64,000 nucleotides of DNA from Nageia nagi (Eukaryota; Pinophyta): the NCBI GenBank assembly GCA_050084985.1, contig JBITNC010000002.1:6944001-7008000 (forward strand), given 5' to 3'. Numbering within the stretch: position 1 is the first letter of the stretch; every line of letters begins with the position of its first letter. Positions 21,418 through 35,500 of the stretch are shown one piece after another. The position numbers and the translations under genes are program-made. The notes under the pieces are model-generated. The model saw nothing but the letters and a program-made list of their open reading frames with translations, made no database searches and had not been told where the DNA came from.

Positions 21418-22683
21418 GCTACTCAAGGATTTGAATTTCATCTTCATACTATCGAAGGATTCATGTAATATAGAGCCAACAGTCGTTCAGTAAATTTTCT
21501 TGCATATCAATGAAAGTATTTATAAGATTTTGAAGGATTGAAATCCTAACAAGTTAGCAAACTTCCATAGTTATTCTGTTCTCCAGTTCGCCAAAAAAAA
21601 CAGAAGTAACAGAAAGCCATCCACTTTGGAGCAAACCAAAAAACTCAGCCTGTGCAAGCACTGAAATTTAATTTCTCGATATCCAGTATGTTTATTGCCC
21701 TTTTGTCCACATTAATCAATTGAAACTGTAAACAGATAGCTTAGAAGCAACTTCAAAAACTGAATATTTCCATTTGACCAAATGCAGGATTTGTTCCTAC
21801 CTTGGTTTGAAGTTTTTGGAATAGTTTCCCAGTAGTAAAAACCAAATAACATACCAAAAACAACAATATATCAGTCAGAGTTCGGATGCATACCAAACCT
21901 CTGCTGTGCATAATCTTCTTGATTTATCTGTTAATCAGCCAATACTATAAAATGATAGCAGATACTGGAACACTAGAGAAAACATCGACAATTAAACATA
22001 TAAATTCAAAACAGTTAATCACTATCGCACACTTAAAATAATCACCTTTGATGAAAGACATCAGGTTGGGAATTCTTTCTGATAATTTCCAGGAAATATG
22101 AGACAACATGCAGCAAACGAAATGTAAATGCTAAAAATACAAATGCTATTACTACAATGTAATAGAGCAGATAACACTATCACGAAATGTTAGAGAAGTT
22201 GGGTGAACAGTAGGTGTGGAAACTCTCAAATGATGTAAAGAGAATCCCATGTTCAAATCCCACACCTCACGGTGATATGTCTCAAATGTCACATGATGAT
22301 GACATATCTCAATTTCTAAACCATTTTTTGAAAGGGTTAGATCCCTTTCAACACCTCTTCTACCAACTAATCAAAAGAAAAAAAGAACAAATGACACCAT
22401 CTTATCTCTTTGATTTGTTGGTTAACACATGGGTAACACATGTAAAGAGATGCATGTGTCTTGCTACAAACTGAAAAAGAATTGAGGGTAGCTTTGAGGT
22501 TCTCCATGTTTTACTTGGGCAAGAGACGCTCCATGTTTTACTTCAGCAAGAGACAACCAGATTAATGCTAATATTATCTCATTCAATAGGACTGCAAATA
22601 CCCAAAAATACAAATTAAAAGGGGCAGAAGTAAAGCAGGCACATTGAATTACAAACATCTTTTGCCCCTATAGAAAGGGGACT
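21418..22683. other. Sequence 3' of the host gene, nothing recognised
   Basis: No transposon protein was seen. It presumably includes the 3' UTR of the nuclease gene near 22400-22683, but I found no convincing polyadenylation signal. CCCCTATAGAAAGGGG at about 22664-22679 can form a small hairpin just after the stop codon. The plus-strand open frame 22214-22474 has no recognisable features. Confidence 0.4.
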
Positions 22684-23505
22684 TCAATTACTATTTTGAA
22701 AAGAATCTTCTACAGCATCTTCTTTATCACTATCCCAATTATAAAGTTTTGCACCACATCCTTTTCGTCTACATTTATTTATTTTGTTTGTATAGATAGG
22801 AAGAAACTTCCTTAATCTTCTCCTGCATATTACATTTGTTTTAACAGTATTGTTTTCATGTTTGCAACTAATCTTGAGAAATCCTTCAGATTCAGAGCCA
22901 TGATATTTTACTTGCCTATCAATGTCCCTCTTTACTGATAGGCTCTGTGTGCTATGATGTATTTCATCCTGCAAACATAACTGTTTGCCTAAGCACAAAT
23001 GATTGAAGTAAATGTTGGGATTTATCTCACAGGTAGATGATGCTAAGATGCCCGTTATATGTGATGGCTTGATGAGCTCAACAAAAGATTGTAACTCAGA
23101 GAAGCAGCAATGTAGAGAGTATGGTACTAAGTACATCTTTCCACTAACCAAATTGACAGAATTTTTTGATGAAGCCAAACTGTGTTGTTCTATTAATCTC
23201 ATATTTGTTCTAGTTGTTTCTCCACCAAGACTGCTATTGAAACTTACTTTAATAAGGCCTGAAGCATTATTCTGATGGAAATTCTCGTTAAAGGAACCTT
23301 CAGTACTGAGAGTCTGAAAAAGTAATGAAGAACCTGTAGGAAGAATACCAATTGTAGGATGCATTGAGTTCAACACATCTAAAGTCTCACGAGTGAGACT
23401 ATAACGTGGAACTGCACGCACTCTAGTAACAGATGTGTCTATTGTGAAAACATCTTGAAGCCCAAGAAGATGCATTGTGCGAAGGCGTTCAGGTCGAACA
23501 AATAT
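22684..23505 (-). CDS. SNM1B: Exon 4 (terminal) of the SNM1/Apollo-like gene
   Basis: 822 nt including the TGA at 22686-22684. The acceptor is TTTGCACAG|ATATTTG. It begins IFVRPERLRTMHLLG, contains TRVRAVPRYS and PTIGILPTG, then a Ser/Asn-rich insert, the VPYSLHCCFSELQSFVE motif-C/DRMBL segment and a Lys/Arg-rich C-terminus ending in an acidic tail. The insert and tail are the least conserved parts of the family. Confidence 0.9.
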   Translation of the reverse strand: MFVRPERLRTMHLLGLQDVFTIDTSVTRVRAVPRYSLTRETLDVLNSMHPTIGILPTGSSLLFQTLSTEGSFNENFHQNNASGLIKVSFNSSLGGETTRTNMRLIEQHSLASSKNSVNLVSGKMYLVPYSLHCCFSELQSFVELIKPSHITGILASSTCEINPNIYFNHLCLGKQLCLQDEIHHSTQSLSVKRDIDRQVKYHGSESEGFLKISCKHENNTVKTNVICRRRLRKFLPIYTNKINKCRRKGCGAKLYNWDSDKEDAVEDSFQNSN

Positions 23506-26500
23506 CTGTGCAAAAAGTAAGAGACATCAAGTTATGAAAATGCTGGATAGAAGTGAAAGGCTTAATATTCTACAGATGAGACAGGTAATAAGTTTCATTA
23601 CTCCAAGACAGGCTGCTTAACAAGCAAATTAAATACCCATAGACAATATACATATCCATTCAATTGAAGATACCTGGTTAATAGAATACTGTTCACTTAA
23701 TCTAAGGATGCTTAGGGCAGGTGATTAGGGAAGTAGCCATCAAGTAACTTTTTGATCTGGTATCATTGCATAAGGTTTCCAGACATGAAAAAAACATAAT
23801 CAAACCGTATCTGAAATGTCTAGGAAATCAATGAGAAAGATGAACACTTTTTGCATGCCAAAAAGGGAGGCATCTAAATGGTAAGATACATATCATACTG
23901 ATATGCATAGGAGAACATGTTTCACGAGATTAACAAGAGCTTTACTACAGTTGCAGCATTGTATTAGAACCATTACTACTTGATCATCATTAGCAATACC
24001 CTTTTAAGTTGTATAAGATTTAAATCCCGAGAAATATAGGAAAACAAGATTTCTATTTTCCTGAGCTTTTGCTCAAGAATTTGATCTTGGATTGCCAGGA
24101 CCAGCTCCAGTGCAGTTTTGCATGCTTGCAAGATGAATTGGCAATCACTTAAACTGGTTCGTTTAGTGTATTACTCTTTTCAAGGTTTCTCCTTCAGTCA
24201 TAAAGATATATTTACAACTGTATATCCCAAGTCAACTGTTTGGCAAAAGTATTGCCTTTCACACAGTACAAAAAAGTATGCAAGAAACATCAGGACCTTT
24301 CATGCATTTATGAGAAAATACACAAGAAATGTGATAATATACACAATGAAAATATTCAAAACATAACTAAATCCCTGAAAGTTTCAGTATAAAAATGATT
24401 TAATCTTGCCAAATAGACAGACTTTGCTTTACAGCTTTGTTTTTCATCATGTTCACCCTGTTGTGCGTATTCGTCAAACTAAAATTTTAAAGCCACCTTG
24501 CTAACAAACAGCCCACCACAAGATATAAATAAGGGAAAATTAATCTTCAGGCTGAAACTGAAATAAATTATTAAATTTATATTATTGTAAACAGCAGACA
24601 TAGTTGATACTCAAGAGCCCTTTTAAACGGATCTTGATCAAACCTACAAATGCATTTAAAATTAATCTGACCTTACAAACCGTGTCATTTGTTCCTTTGA
24701 AACTTAAGCATGTATTGTTAATGCCATTCAACACTTTCCACTGCATATTAGAGTACAAGCAAACTTCACTGAATCCTCTAGAACACACTAATTATTGTTA
24801 CTGTTATGAGACCCTCCACAAAACTCTATGGCGTAAATAAGTGAATCAAATAATTGGACTATCAATGGTAGAACGAGTCAATAATCTTCAAATTTCCACA
24901 AAGAGAGAAAACATATAATCATATACTAATATGGAAGCAGAAACCAATCAAAAAGCATGAAATTGATAATTTTCAGTAACAACCAGTGTCTTCATGAAGT
25001 CTGTTGATACATGATTCCTAATAGCTTCGTGTTATACTTAAAAGAAGAATCCATGAATAAAACAAGAAACTGATCAAAGAATAAGTATTATCAATGCTTC
25101 AGAGCGTATGAATGCCACGATAAGGCAAATAAACCTAAAAAACATAGTCAAAAAAATCGGTTCAGAACCTGGCAAAGCGATTCAATTTGCAGCAAGCACT
25201 TGTAAATAAATGGCATAAAGTACACCATAGAAAAGAAGGCTCTCCCAAAGCAATTTCGGTTAGCATCCGTAATACCTGTGATGAAAAACAATTCTCCAGC
25301 CAAGGCACAATAAATGACAAAAAGTTTTGGTTCTGACTCTGAGTTACACATCATGCTTACGCTGTGGGCTTGCAGACCTTGTACCAAGTACTATGGAAAT
25401 TTTTCTATAACTGGAACACAGCATGGATCGTCTTTCTTTGTCAGAGCAGTGGCAATGACCCTCCTCCTCAATAATGCAGACTTTCAAGGTTTAACATTAC
25501 ATGACTCACTTGCAGATTCCCCATGCCTCAATTCATATCCTTAATGCCTCTAAGCTGATGTTCATAAGTGTGTCAAAGTCTTCAATAGAACTACCCATTC
25601 CATAGTTGCTGTTGAAAAATACCTTTGCAATTACTATAAATTGGACATCAACCGTGAATATAAGGGTCAAGACTGTTAATGGGACAGGTGGGGGCCTATA
25701 GTGAGGTAACGGGATACAAGCATCATCAGTGAAATTGTAATGCCAACTATCAGCCTCTATATGTAACACTGTAGTCATAGAAGAATTTTTGTAAATGATC
25801 TGAATTTTAGGAGCAATGCCGGTAATAACACATTGCAGTGCTGAAAATCTTTAAGGAACCAAACTGTTAAAATCCAGAAATTATTCAAAATTCTACCAGA
25901 TCCATACAATTTTTATTCATGAATATTAGATCTGGAATAAATACAGCAGATCCACACAATACATTACCAGATCTACTTCAAACAATGCCAGATCTGGTCA
26001 ATACAATGCCAAATCTGCTCTGATTTAATCCTAGTTTCAGATCTGATTAATGACTGAGATTATTATAAAAACTTATCAGCAATTTCTACTCAAACTCTAG
26101 TTCAAATCAACAAGCAGGAAAATGCAGGAATTCTGATTTTTTATTGCAGCAAACAGAAGTCAGTCCTAATCCGCTTAAACTGAGAAAATGAGACTCATTA
26201 CACACAAATTCCACCACAAAAACGTCAGATCTGGCCCAAAGGGTTGAATGTTTGGCTAGGAGTGGCCAAGTATGAGTTTGTGTGCTCAGAAAATTAAAAC
26301 CAGATAGCTTAGCGTTAGATGTTGGTTCTACGAAGCCAGATCTGCCCTCAAAACTCAGCAAAACCCTCTCTAGGACTGGGCACTTCACCTTGGAGCGAAG
26401 ACACTTCAGATTTGATGCTTAATCTGCAAAACAATGATGCACAAGTGTGTATCCCAAATGGATCCACCTCAAGGAAATGAGCTCAAATGTTTGATCCCTT

Positions 26501-29500
26501 GAACCTCTACAAGATTTTGGTCTACTAGGGTTTCCCTCTCTTGTAGGATTGCCAGTCTATAAGAGCAATAGAAGATTGTTGCCACAGCAATATTCTCCAA
26601 CACAAATGACAAAATATCCAAGATGATTTGCAAATGATATGCCTCCTCCTTATATAGGCAAACAACCATAATCTCCAATCAAATCCCCGCCATCAGATCC
26701 AACGTTGGCTTGGAGAGAGCAATCCATGTCTTGAAATCTACGGAATCATGCTACAAACATTTAATGGATCTCAATGCATCCTTGTCTAGGAGCGTTCCAC
26801 CTTTGGAGATCTATATTGGCTCTAGAGATGCCAAGTTTGCCTTGGGATTGCCACAATCAGGTGAGACAGCTGTAGAATATCATTTAACAAAGTCACATTT
26901 ATTACATACAAATGCCAAAACGTGTACAATGCCAAAGGCATTTAATAAAGCCTTATCTTTGTTGTAAACCACCCCAAATATACTAAAAACACACCTAAAC
27001 ACATACTAACTCCACTTGGACAAATATTTACAATGAAACATCATAATATACACCAACTATCCCCTCAAGGGTGGACATCCCTCTCCTAGAGGCTCACAAA
27101 CACATTAAAAAATACCAAAATGCAATATTTACAAAGATGGAAAATATTGGGGACATTACAAATTCCTATATTATGAGTCATGACAACCATGAATTGATGA
27201 AAGTAGAGAGACAGATGGAAATTAAAAAAAAATGCAAAACAATTCAACTCACATAAAAAACAGTACGTATTAAATTAAAAATTCTATTCATAGAACCCAA
27301 TCGATCAACTTCGAACAGTTACTAAGGATTAACACTGTAGTTCAGCTACCCTGATATTGAGTTTGTGCTGATATTAAAAATCTCAATCAACAATTTTGGG
27401 AATTTCAAGTTATCAACTCTTAGTATTGAATATTTTTCACCATTGACCCAACTCATATTAGTGATTTTTAGAATTGGTAGGCCATTGGTTATTCTATAAA
27501 TTACTCAAACTATTATGCTATATATTGATTTCTTTTGAACTTGAAAATACAAACAAGTCATCTTGGAAATATTATCTATGTTCGCAACGATATTATTATG
27601 CAATTCTGCTCTTCTATGGCTTCCTAACTTGAACTGTGACATCTGGACTAGTTTTTGAAACCAGGAGTGTAAATTTCCTTATTTGGTTCCTAATGATCTG
27701 TTTCACTTAATGGACAAGTGAACCCACTTTAATAACCCTGTTCAAAGGGATGAACTACCTTGCATATCCTTGATCACTGTATCTGCAATCCAAACTACCC
27801 TTTCAAGTTATATGCAATCAGGACAGAATTCTTTAGAGTGTAGTTTTTCTACTAAAATGGATATGTCCAACATAAATGGCAATAAGGACAAAGAAGCTAT
27901 TCACGAGGATAGGGTGTGCATCAAGCAAGGGTAGAACGTTAGGCTTAAAAGTAACTAAAAGATTTACAAACATTGAAACTAACATTTACAAAGTAACTAA
28001 AAGATTTACGAACATACCTTTGTCTTCAAAGTTCTCGCAATATCAACCAACAACTCTTCCTTACCCAATGCATCAATTCCTATAACAATATCATGCTCAG
28101 GATGCAGTGAAATAATGTCCAGTACCTGCAACCTTCCGCAGACATACAAATAATTGTTTTGAAGCTCACAGCATGCAATTAACAATGTAGAATAAAACTG
28201 TATTGCAAAAATAAAGTACAAAAGCAATTATTTTCTCCAACATATAGGAATTTTTGAGTATGCATTATTGCGTCTTACTACTTGTATACAACATAGTTAT
28301 TCTTTTCAGTAAAATAATAAGAAATGTTTAATATCAAATAAATCATCAAGCTCTATAACATGGATGGAAGAATGGATTGAACTTCCCAAGTATGTTTAAA
28401 ATTGAATGTAAGAATGAGGATAATATGATAAACAGAAAGCAAAATAAGATGAAGACTACTGCCATGCAAGTATTAGATGCAAAATTTGTGAGTTCTGAGA
28501 GAATCAATAATTACTAGAGGGATCACAAGCTAAAAATCCTTGCATTCTGAAAGCATTACAAAACTTATCTCCAATGTCCAGTAACAGAAAGAAATTTGGT
28601 ACTTTTATCTAGAATTATAGTTCATGTCAACAGTGATTCAAACTTGCCGATATTGTAAATGATTTAAGCAAATATTGTATCAACATCAATAGATAATTAT
28701 CTTAAAAACCAACATAATGTAGAAACCTGACAAAACTTAAGGAGCTAAACTATGTTGGAATCCTCTCCCAAAACACAACATGGTTTTGTTAGCTTCAGTC
28801 AAACCAGAACATAACTGTAAATAACTTTTAAAACATGTTAATTATTATCTCCTAGTTGATCAAGCTCAAGTAACAATATAAACTTATTATATTAATATAT
28901 ATATACAATTGACTATGCAAAAGCAACTCTTACAGCATGTTTACATAAAATTAATGCACTTGTGATGCATTGTCTAAATTTCATTACATGTGGCATTCCT
29001 TGATTAAAAATGTAGATGAAACAAACTAGAAATTCCCAAAATGCCTATCACTTCTCTAATAGCATAAATATTAGAATTGGTAACTACACAGAGTAGGCTA
29101 AATTTTAGCCCAAACAAGGTACTTTGTCAATATTCTCAAGGTTCTCTTCCTGGTAGTATTCCAATGAATCATGCTAATACAAAAAACAATGTTGTCTTCT
29201 AAGCAATCCAACCTATCTTACTTACTATTTGCTTCTCATACCTTTTGCGCTGCTATGTGGCGAGGAGGAAATTCAAAGCGCGGATTGCAAAAAGTATTGT
29301 CCAGGTGAAGGTGACCAATCTTGGCTCCACTAAGTGCATGACGAAGCTGCTCCTTACCAGTAACCGAATTCAAACCCTCAACCTCCCATCGGAAGTCACC
29401 AGTGTACAATTCGCATCCAAAATCTCCACGAAACAAATACATAACAGCCCCTATTTGAAATATATATTATATTAATCTCACTTAAATATCTAAACACAGA

Positions 29501-32500
29501 TTTGAAAATGAACACTTTTTCAAATACAAACAGTACAGCAGTTATGCAATATAAATTATTATTAATAAATAAAATAGATTAAAAAATACATATTCCTAGC
29601 ATGAAACATATATTTACAGTTATAACAAGGTAACAATTGAGAAGTCAAATGAGGCAATGAGCTCAAATCGGGTTATCTAGCACATCCAAGTCTGGATGTA
29701 GCAAAACCCCAACAGAGATGATAACGTGCAAGGACCAATCACTTTAAGAGAATAGCTACTCATTTGTCTACTGGATCTGAGTATATGGAAATTTTAAATT
29801 TTTAAACTACCACATCCTTGAGTAGTGCATCCACGTTTGGGTGTGGTAAACTCTAATAGGCAAGGCGGAGTACAAGGGTTGGGTGACCCTGACAGAATAG
29901 ATGTTTTTTGTGGCATGTAAGAATAAACATTGAAATGGCCATTATAAGGCCTTTAGCCTGTCATAGAAGGCCTTAAATTAATATGCCTTGCAAATGAAGG
30001 CATTTTAATACATAGAACACAAAATGTAAATGAACAGTTATCTGTATCAAATCCGTAATGCATCTCCTTAACTACAGTAATTAACATAGAATGCACGTCA
30101 ACATTATTCTCAATATTGATAGGTGATCAAAAATGATGTCTGTTAATTAAAAAATACGATCCTTGAAAGGTTATCCATAACAGATTTTCAAAAGAAAAAT
30201 AATAACTATTAAGAAAGCATATTATTTAAATCAGAATAACATGAAATCTTTAATATTATAAGAATATAAAATGAATGAGAAATCTTCAATATAAAATGAA
30301 TAAGAAATCTTTAATATTATAGCATGAAATATTCAGATAGCAGGATAATCAAATCTTTAAATCAAAATATTTCCACACTTGAAATAATATTGAAATTACA
30401 TTGAACCTGTAATATTGAATATAAGCGAAACCTATCTTCTCAACAAGTCAATATCTTCACACTTAGTTACAATTATAACTATACACGTTTGGATAAACAG
30501 AATAACAAATTTTAAATAATTTTTTAATCAAAATAATGAAAATTATGAAAAAAAATATAGAATCAATTTCATAGCAAAATGAATAAATCATAAATTCTTC
30601 AAATCAAAATAAAAACGTTATCTATCAAACCTTTACTTCAGACAATAACACAAAAATTTAAGTTATTCAAATTTCTCATCTTCAATCTTGTATTTATATA
30701 TTTATTATGATACCTTGCTTCAATGGTCATAAACGTCAGCCCTTTGCTTAGTGCCCATGTGATAAATCATTTTCTTCTTTCTTGGAATGCTTCTTTGATG
30801 GAGATCTTTGTATAGACATTTTTAAGAGTCTTTTTCTTTCTTGGAGGTAAAAATAGCATAATCCTTGTACAATAGTAAAATTAACTTATTGATGCCTGCA
30901 CACCAAAAGCATTAGTTCCAGTTTCCATCATATCCATGAGATCTCAAAATTAAGTGATGGTTAAACATGGCAATCTTTTCTAAATAAAATGATAGGTGCA
31001 TAAATGATAATCTCAAATTTCCACATAATAGTCTACATGAAAGTGTCTTCTTTTCCTTTATATAGGAAAACAATTGTCGCCCATAACCTCGACCAGGATC
31101 AATATAAAATAAGATATCTCCATCCAAAAGAGGACCATCTCTATAAGCTAAGACACTACTAGGATCAACTTGAAATCTTCCCCTCACACCTTCAAAAGAT
31201 TTGTGAGAGACATCCAAAGTGCATAATGTGGCTCATGATAAAGAGCCCCACACGAAATCATATATTCATCAACATGATCTATAGACATATCATCCACTTC
31301 AATATGAAAAGGAAAAATATTGCAATTCGTATTATCCTTGAGTATTGAAGGAATATAACAAAGGGATTCATTATAGGAATCTACATGAATTATATGCTCG
31401 ACCTTATGAACCTCATCATGAAGAAAATTTCTATGTTCAATGAAGTGAAACACATCATAAAGCATGTTCCCATGAATTTTAATATGCTCCCAATTGAAAG
31501 TAAAAGTAGTTTTATGAAACTCGCCTTGGATATCCATAACTTGAAAGGAATTTGATACTCTTTTTTTTTAGATGAATTAAAGACTCAAAATCATTGTTTA
31601 ATGTATTGCTCTTATTAAAAACCATATGCTTGTTATACTCATTTTCCCATGTAGTGGAGACAAGAGTTGTACATTCTTTCTCCATGGTATCACAAATGCT
31701 CATCTCTTCATTCTTATCAATAGCCTTATGAACAACAATTTCTTATCTTCCATTAAATTCCTCAACAAGTGAGCTTGCGCTACAAGTAAAAGACCCATTA
31801 TCTTGTATTTAGAAAAGCTTCTTATTATTGAAAGAAAGTGAAATATCTCATTGAAAAGAATGATTAAATAAATTTATATCCTCAATTATGCAAACAACTG
31901 GACATATCTTTCAACTTCTCGAAGAAGAGACTCTTTGACAACATCCTTACCCATAAAAGATTCCTCACTAGTGTTCTCATTACTAAAATCCTTCAAAGAA
32001 TTAATTGAATCCAAATGGCAAAAGGTATGACCATCAACTATTTGATGCAATAGAGAATTATCATGGTTCAAGGAGCGTTCATCAATGAGAGAGCAAGAAA
32101 GTGAATCATTACAAAAATTTGTATCATAACATACCTCATGAATAATTTCCAATTTTGTACCAATGAGAATAGCCACTTGTGATTATCTACTAAGATCATC
32201 AACTAAATCTTGCATATGCATGAAGAAATCAACTTCAAATGCCCCATATATGGAATCTTCCACTTCACCATGATAATCATCATGAATAAATAATGAATTA
32301 TATCTTGATTATTTATATCTCACATGTGCATTTTTTACTAGATCGTAAAACCAACTCCTAGAAGGGTAATATTCTTATTATTCTTTATCATTGGATCATT
32401 CTCTTCTTCTTCTTTATAACCATTACTACCATAATGAGTGTTGGGTTCCTTGACTATTTTTTATGGGTGTACATAATTGTTTGTCATGTTAGTGCCAAAA

Positions 32501-35500
32501 TCCAAATTAGAATTAACATCATACCTTATTTGTATATGTCCATTGGATTTTTCCATGGATCTTTCATTGTTTGTAAGACCTTCATTCTTCTTTTGGTAGG
32601 ATACCCTCTCCTTAGCTCTTTTTCTAGAACTTTGAACATCTTGCTCTTTCTTCCATTCTAGAATTTTTGTATGTCTTTCATCACATCATTCTTTTAAATC
32701 AATAGTAAAAATCTTCCACACTTTACAATTATATCCTTTGTGCAATTTGGTATCATAATCAACACAAATTTCTTATAATTTTTTCTTCATAATCCTAACT
32801 ACTCAAGTGGACTTCTGATGTTTTCACTTTGTTTTGAGAATTATAATCCTCAAATTCTTTGTAAAAGTTTAGACCATAGATTTGAGCATATCTTTGAATG
32901 TCTTTTTCAAAAATCAGGACAATTCCAACATTAAAATTAGAATCGAAGTCATACCATATTTGCTCATCATCAGTATTTGCTTCATCTTATTCCTCAATTA
33001 GTGTACTTACAAACTCCTTCCATGGAGCTACATAACCCATTTGATTGATCTTGCATATAAGCCATTTGATTGACATCATTACTCAAATAATCAACAACAA
33101 CATCAAGCCTTTTATCACTACATATAAAATGCCATTTGAATAGTTTTGTAATTTCAGCTATCCAACCAAAAGGATTTGTACCATCAAATCTTTCGATTTA
33201 TAACTTAGGTGTGTAAAATATATCATCCCAAGTTACCGGTATATCTTCACCTTAATCAAAACCATCATACCATTTCTTCTTACAAGCCATGATCTTAAAT
33301 CACAAATGTTCCACTATTTTAAATCTATAATAAATTATGATACCTCAACAAATTTCTCTTTCCTTTGATGGATATTGCAATGTGATTTAAGGTATAGTTC
33401 ACACATATTCTATTTTTAATAGCTTTGCCAAAAAATATACCAAGTTCAAAAAATATATATATTGCACCTTAAGGGCTAGCAATATCCATAAACCCTAAAA
33501 ATGTAATATATTTCTTGAAATGGATCATAACAAGTTGAAATTTTGCATGTAGTTATTTTGACTAGGTTTGCTACAATGCACAAGAAATCTCTAAAAATAT
33601 ATTGTCTTGAGCCCTAGGAAGCAATTTTAGTGTCCAGATCCTCGAAAATCATGCGAAATCAAATACTAAAATAATAATAACTTCCTCAACATATCTCAAA
33701 ATGAGCTGAAATTTTAGATTCAAACACTCTTTTCACCAAAAACATCTCAAATTTTTCTTGATTTGTAGCATAGGGAGCAACTTGTTTGGAGAAATCCTAA
33801 ATGTGCAATAAGTCATCCAATATAGCTACAATTACTTTGAAATCTAGTCTAAAATCGACCCTTATATAATCATTATAGTTGGCCAAAAATTACAAAAAAA
33901 ATAAAAAATAAAAATCTTTGTTTTCCACCCTAGAGAACAATTTTGGTGCAAAACTTTAAATGCTTATAACTTGATGAATATAAGTCCAAATTGCTTGAAA
34001 TTTGGATCATAATTTATTGGTTATGTTTTATATTACCCCTCAAAATCTCATCAAACAATTTGCAAGGATGTGCCAAGCATAAGCCTTTTACTCTAACCTT
34101 CAAAAGGAAGAAAAAATATCAAGTTTTTTTTGCCCTCAAGTAGCCAGAATTATTGTTCTAATACCACTTGAAATGAACCCAATAATGAAATAACATGATA
34201 TTATCTCAACTATCTCAAAATAACGTAATTGAAGAGCAATAAAAGCATAGTATCATCATAAAATATCAAATGAAGAATAACTCATGATTGCTTCCACCAC
34301 TTCGAGGAGGGAAGTTGGTGGAGGGAAATCGCCAACCACTTCAAAAGGGAAACCTCCAAATATTGCGATAAGAAAATAAAGACATGATTTTCCAATGATG
34401 CTGATGATGAGTATTACATGTGCTCCTATTTATATAATATTATTCTAATAATCGTCTCACCCCACTTAAGGGTGTCACCAACGTAGACCAAATGAAGAAT
34501 CATTACAAAATTTAAAACAAACTAGATAGATTAGTAAAAGAAGACAAATTTTGGACGAGGTCTTATCATCCATGAAACCATACATTTTGCAATAGCAAGA
34601 AAGGACAAAGCTACAATGTTGAACAAAGCCTATGACAAAGTAAAATGAGAGTTCCTAATAGCTGAGATGGTGAAGTTTGGGTTTAGAAAGAATTGGAATA
34701 AATGAATCAAATCTTATATCTCATCAATATCATACTCAGCCTTGGCCAATAGCTTAGCTACTAATCTTTCACCCTATTGAGATTCATGTCTAATTTGCAA
34801 AAATGTTGCAAGGTGAAATACAATCAATTTTGAAAATTACAATCAATTTTGTAACCAAGTGAATAAACTTTTACATATTCATAATTCAAACCAAAAACTC
34901 ATTGAATCAAAATAACTAACAATGTGTGCATTGAATATTTAAATTAAGGTAATCACACAAAAATTTAAGAAGTTTTTAATCTATTTTGATTTAAAAAGCA
35001 CATCATTTGAATTGTAAATTTTTTTTTTTGTCAGTAAAAAAAATTATCTATTAATTAAGAAGGAAACACATAGGAATCTCCAGAGATTACAAAATTAAAA
35101 ACCTGCTAAAATCAAGTAATTCTGAAAATATCATTTAAATAAAACCATTGAATCCTTTGACATATCTATCTCACTGCTGATATTCTACATTTGAATTGTA
35201 AATATGTTATGATGAAACCAATTCTACATTTTCCAAAATGTTATATAGAGAGTACTACACAACCATGTAGATATACTTTAATATATTTAAAATTTAAATA
35301 AAAAATTCTTTACATGAAAAAAAAATAACATATATGATTTAAACCTTTTATCAAGAAAACCATACAAGTATTCAAGAATATTTTATTTATCTTAATTTTA
35401 AAAAATTACAATCTGAATTGTAAAAATTATATTTCTCTATGTACTAAGTTCAAACCAAAAACTTTTAGAATAAATTTAAAATTCAAATCAAAATATATAT

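Larger units (their letters stand above)
23506..28017 (-). other. SNM1B: Intron 3 (4.5 kb)
   Basis: GT at 28017-28016 and AG at 23507-23506. 23506-25860 and 27150-28017 show nothing recognised. 25870-27090 looks like a minus-oriented LTR with a short piece of its element. The plus-strand open frames in it (24118-24366, 24604-24840, 25314-25544, 27876-28085) lack recognisable features. Confidence 0.8.
30900..34519 (-). mobile_element. Gypsy-type remnant inside intron 1
   Basis: In minus order: an LTR ending near 34169, a PBS-like site at 34166, a gag-like frame near 33290-32990 and two unrecognised reading frames at 31537-30912. No reverse transcriptase or integrase was found, and no second LTR, so it is a truncated or non-autonomous copy lying in the same orientation as the host gene. 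Confidence 0.6.

Noticed and set aside
22214-22474. 86-codon plus-strand open frame near the host gene 3' end
   Set aside because: No recognisable features and no splice partner; likely chance.
23012-23275. 87-codon plus-strand open frame
   Set aside because: It is antisense to exon 4 of the nuclease gene.
23506-28017. Additional exons of the nuclease gene in intron 3
   Set aside because: Exon 3 joins exon 4 in phase 0 with the family's expected order and nothing missing; no other piece resembles the family.
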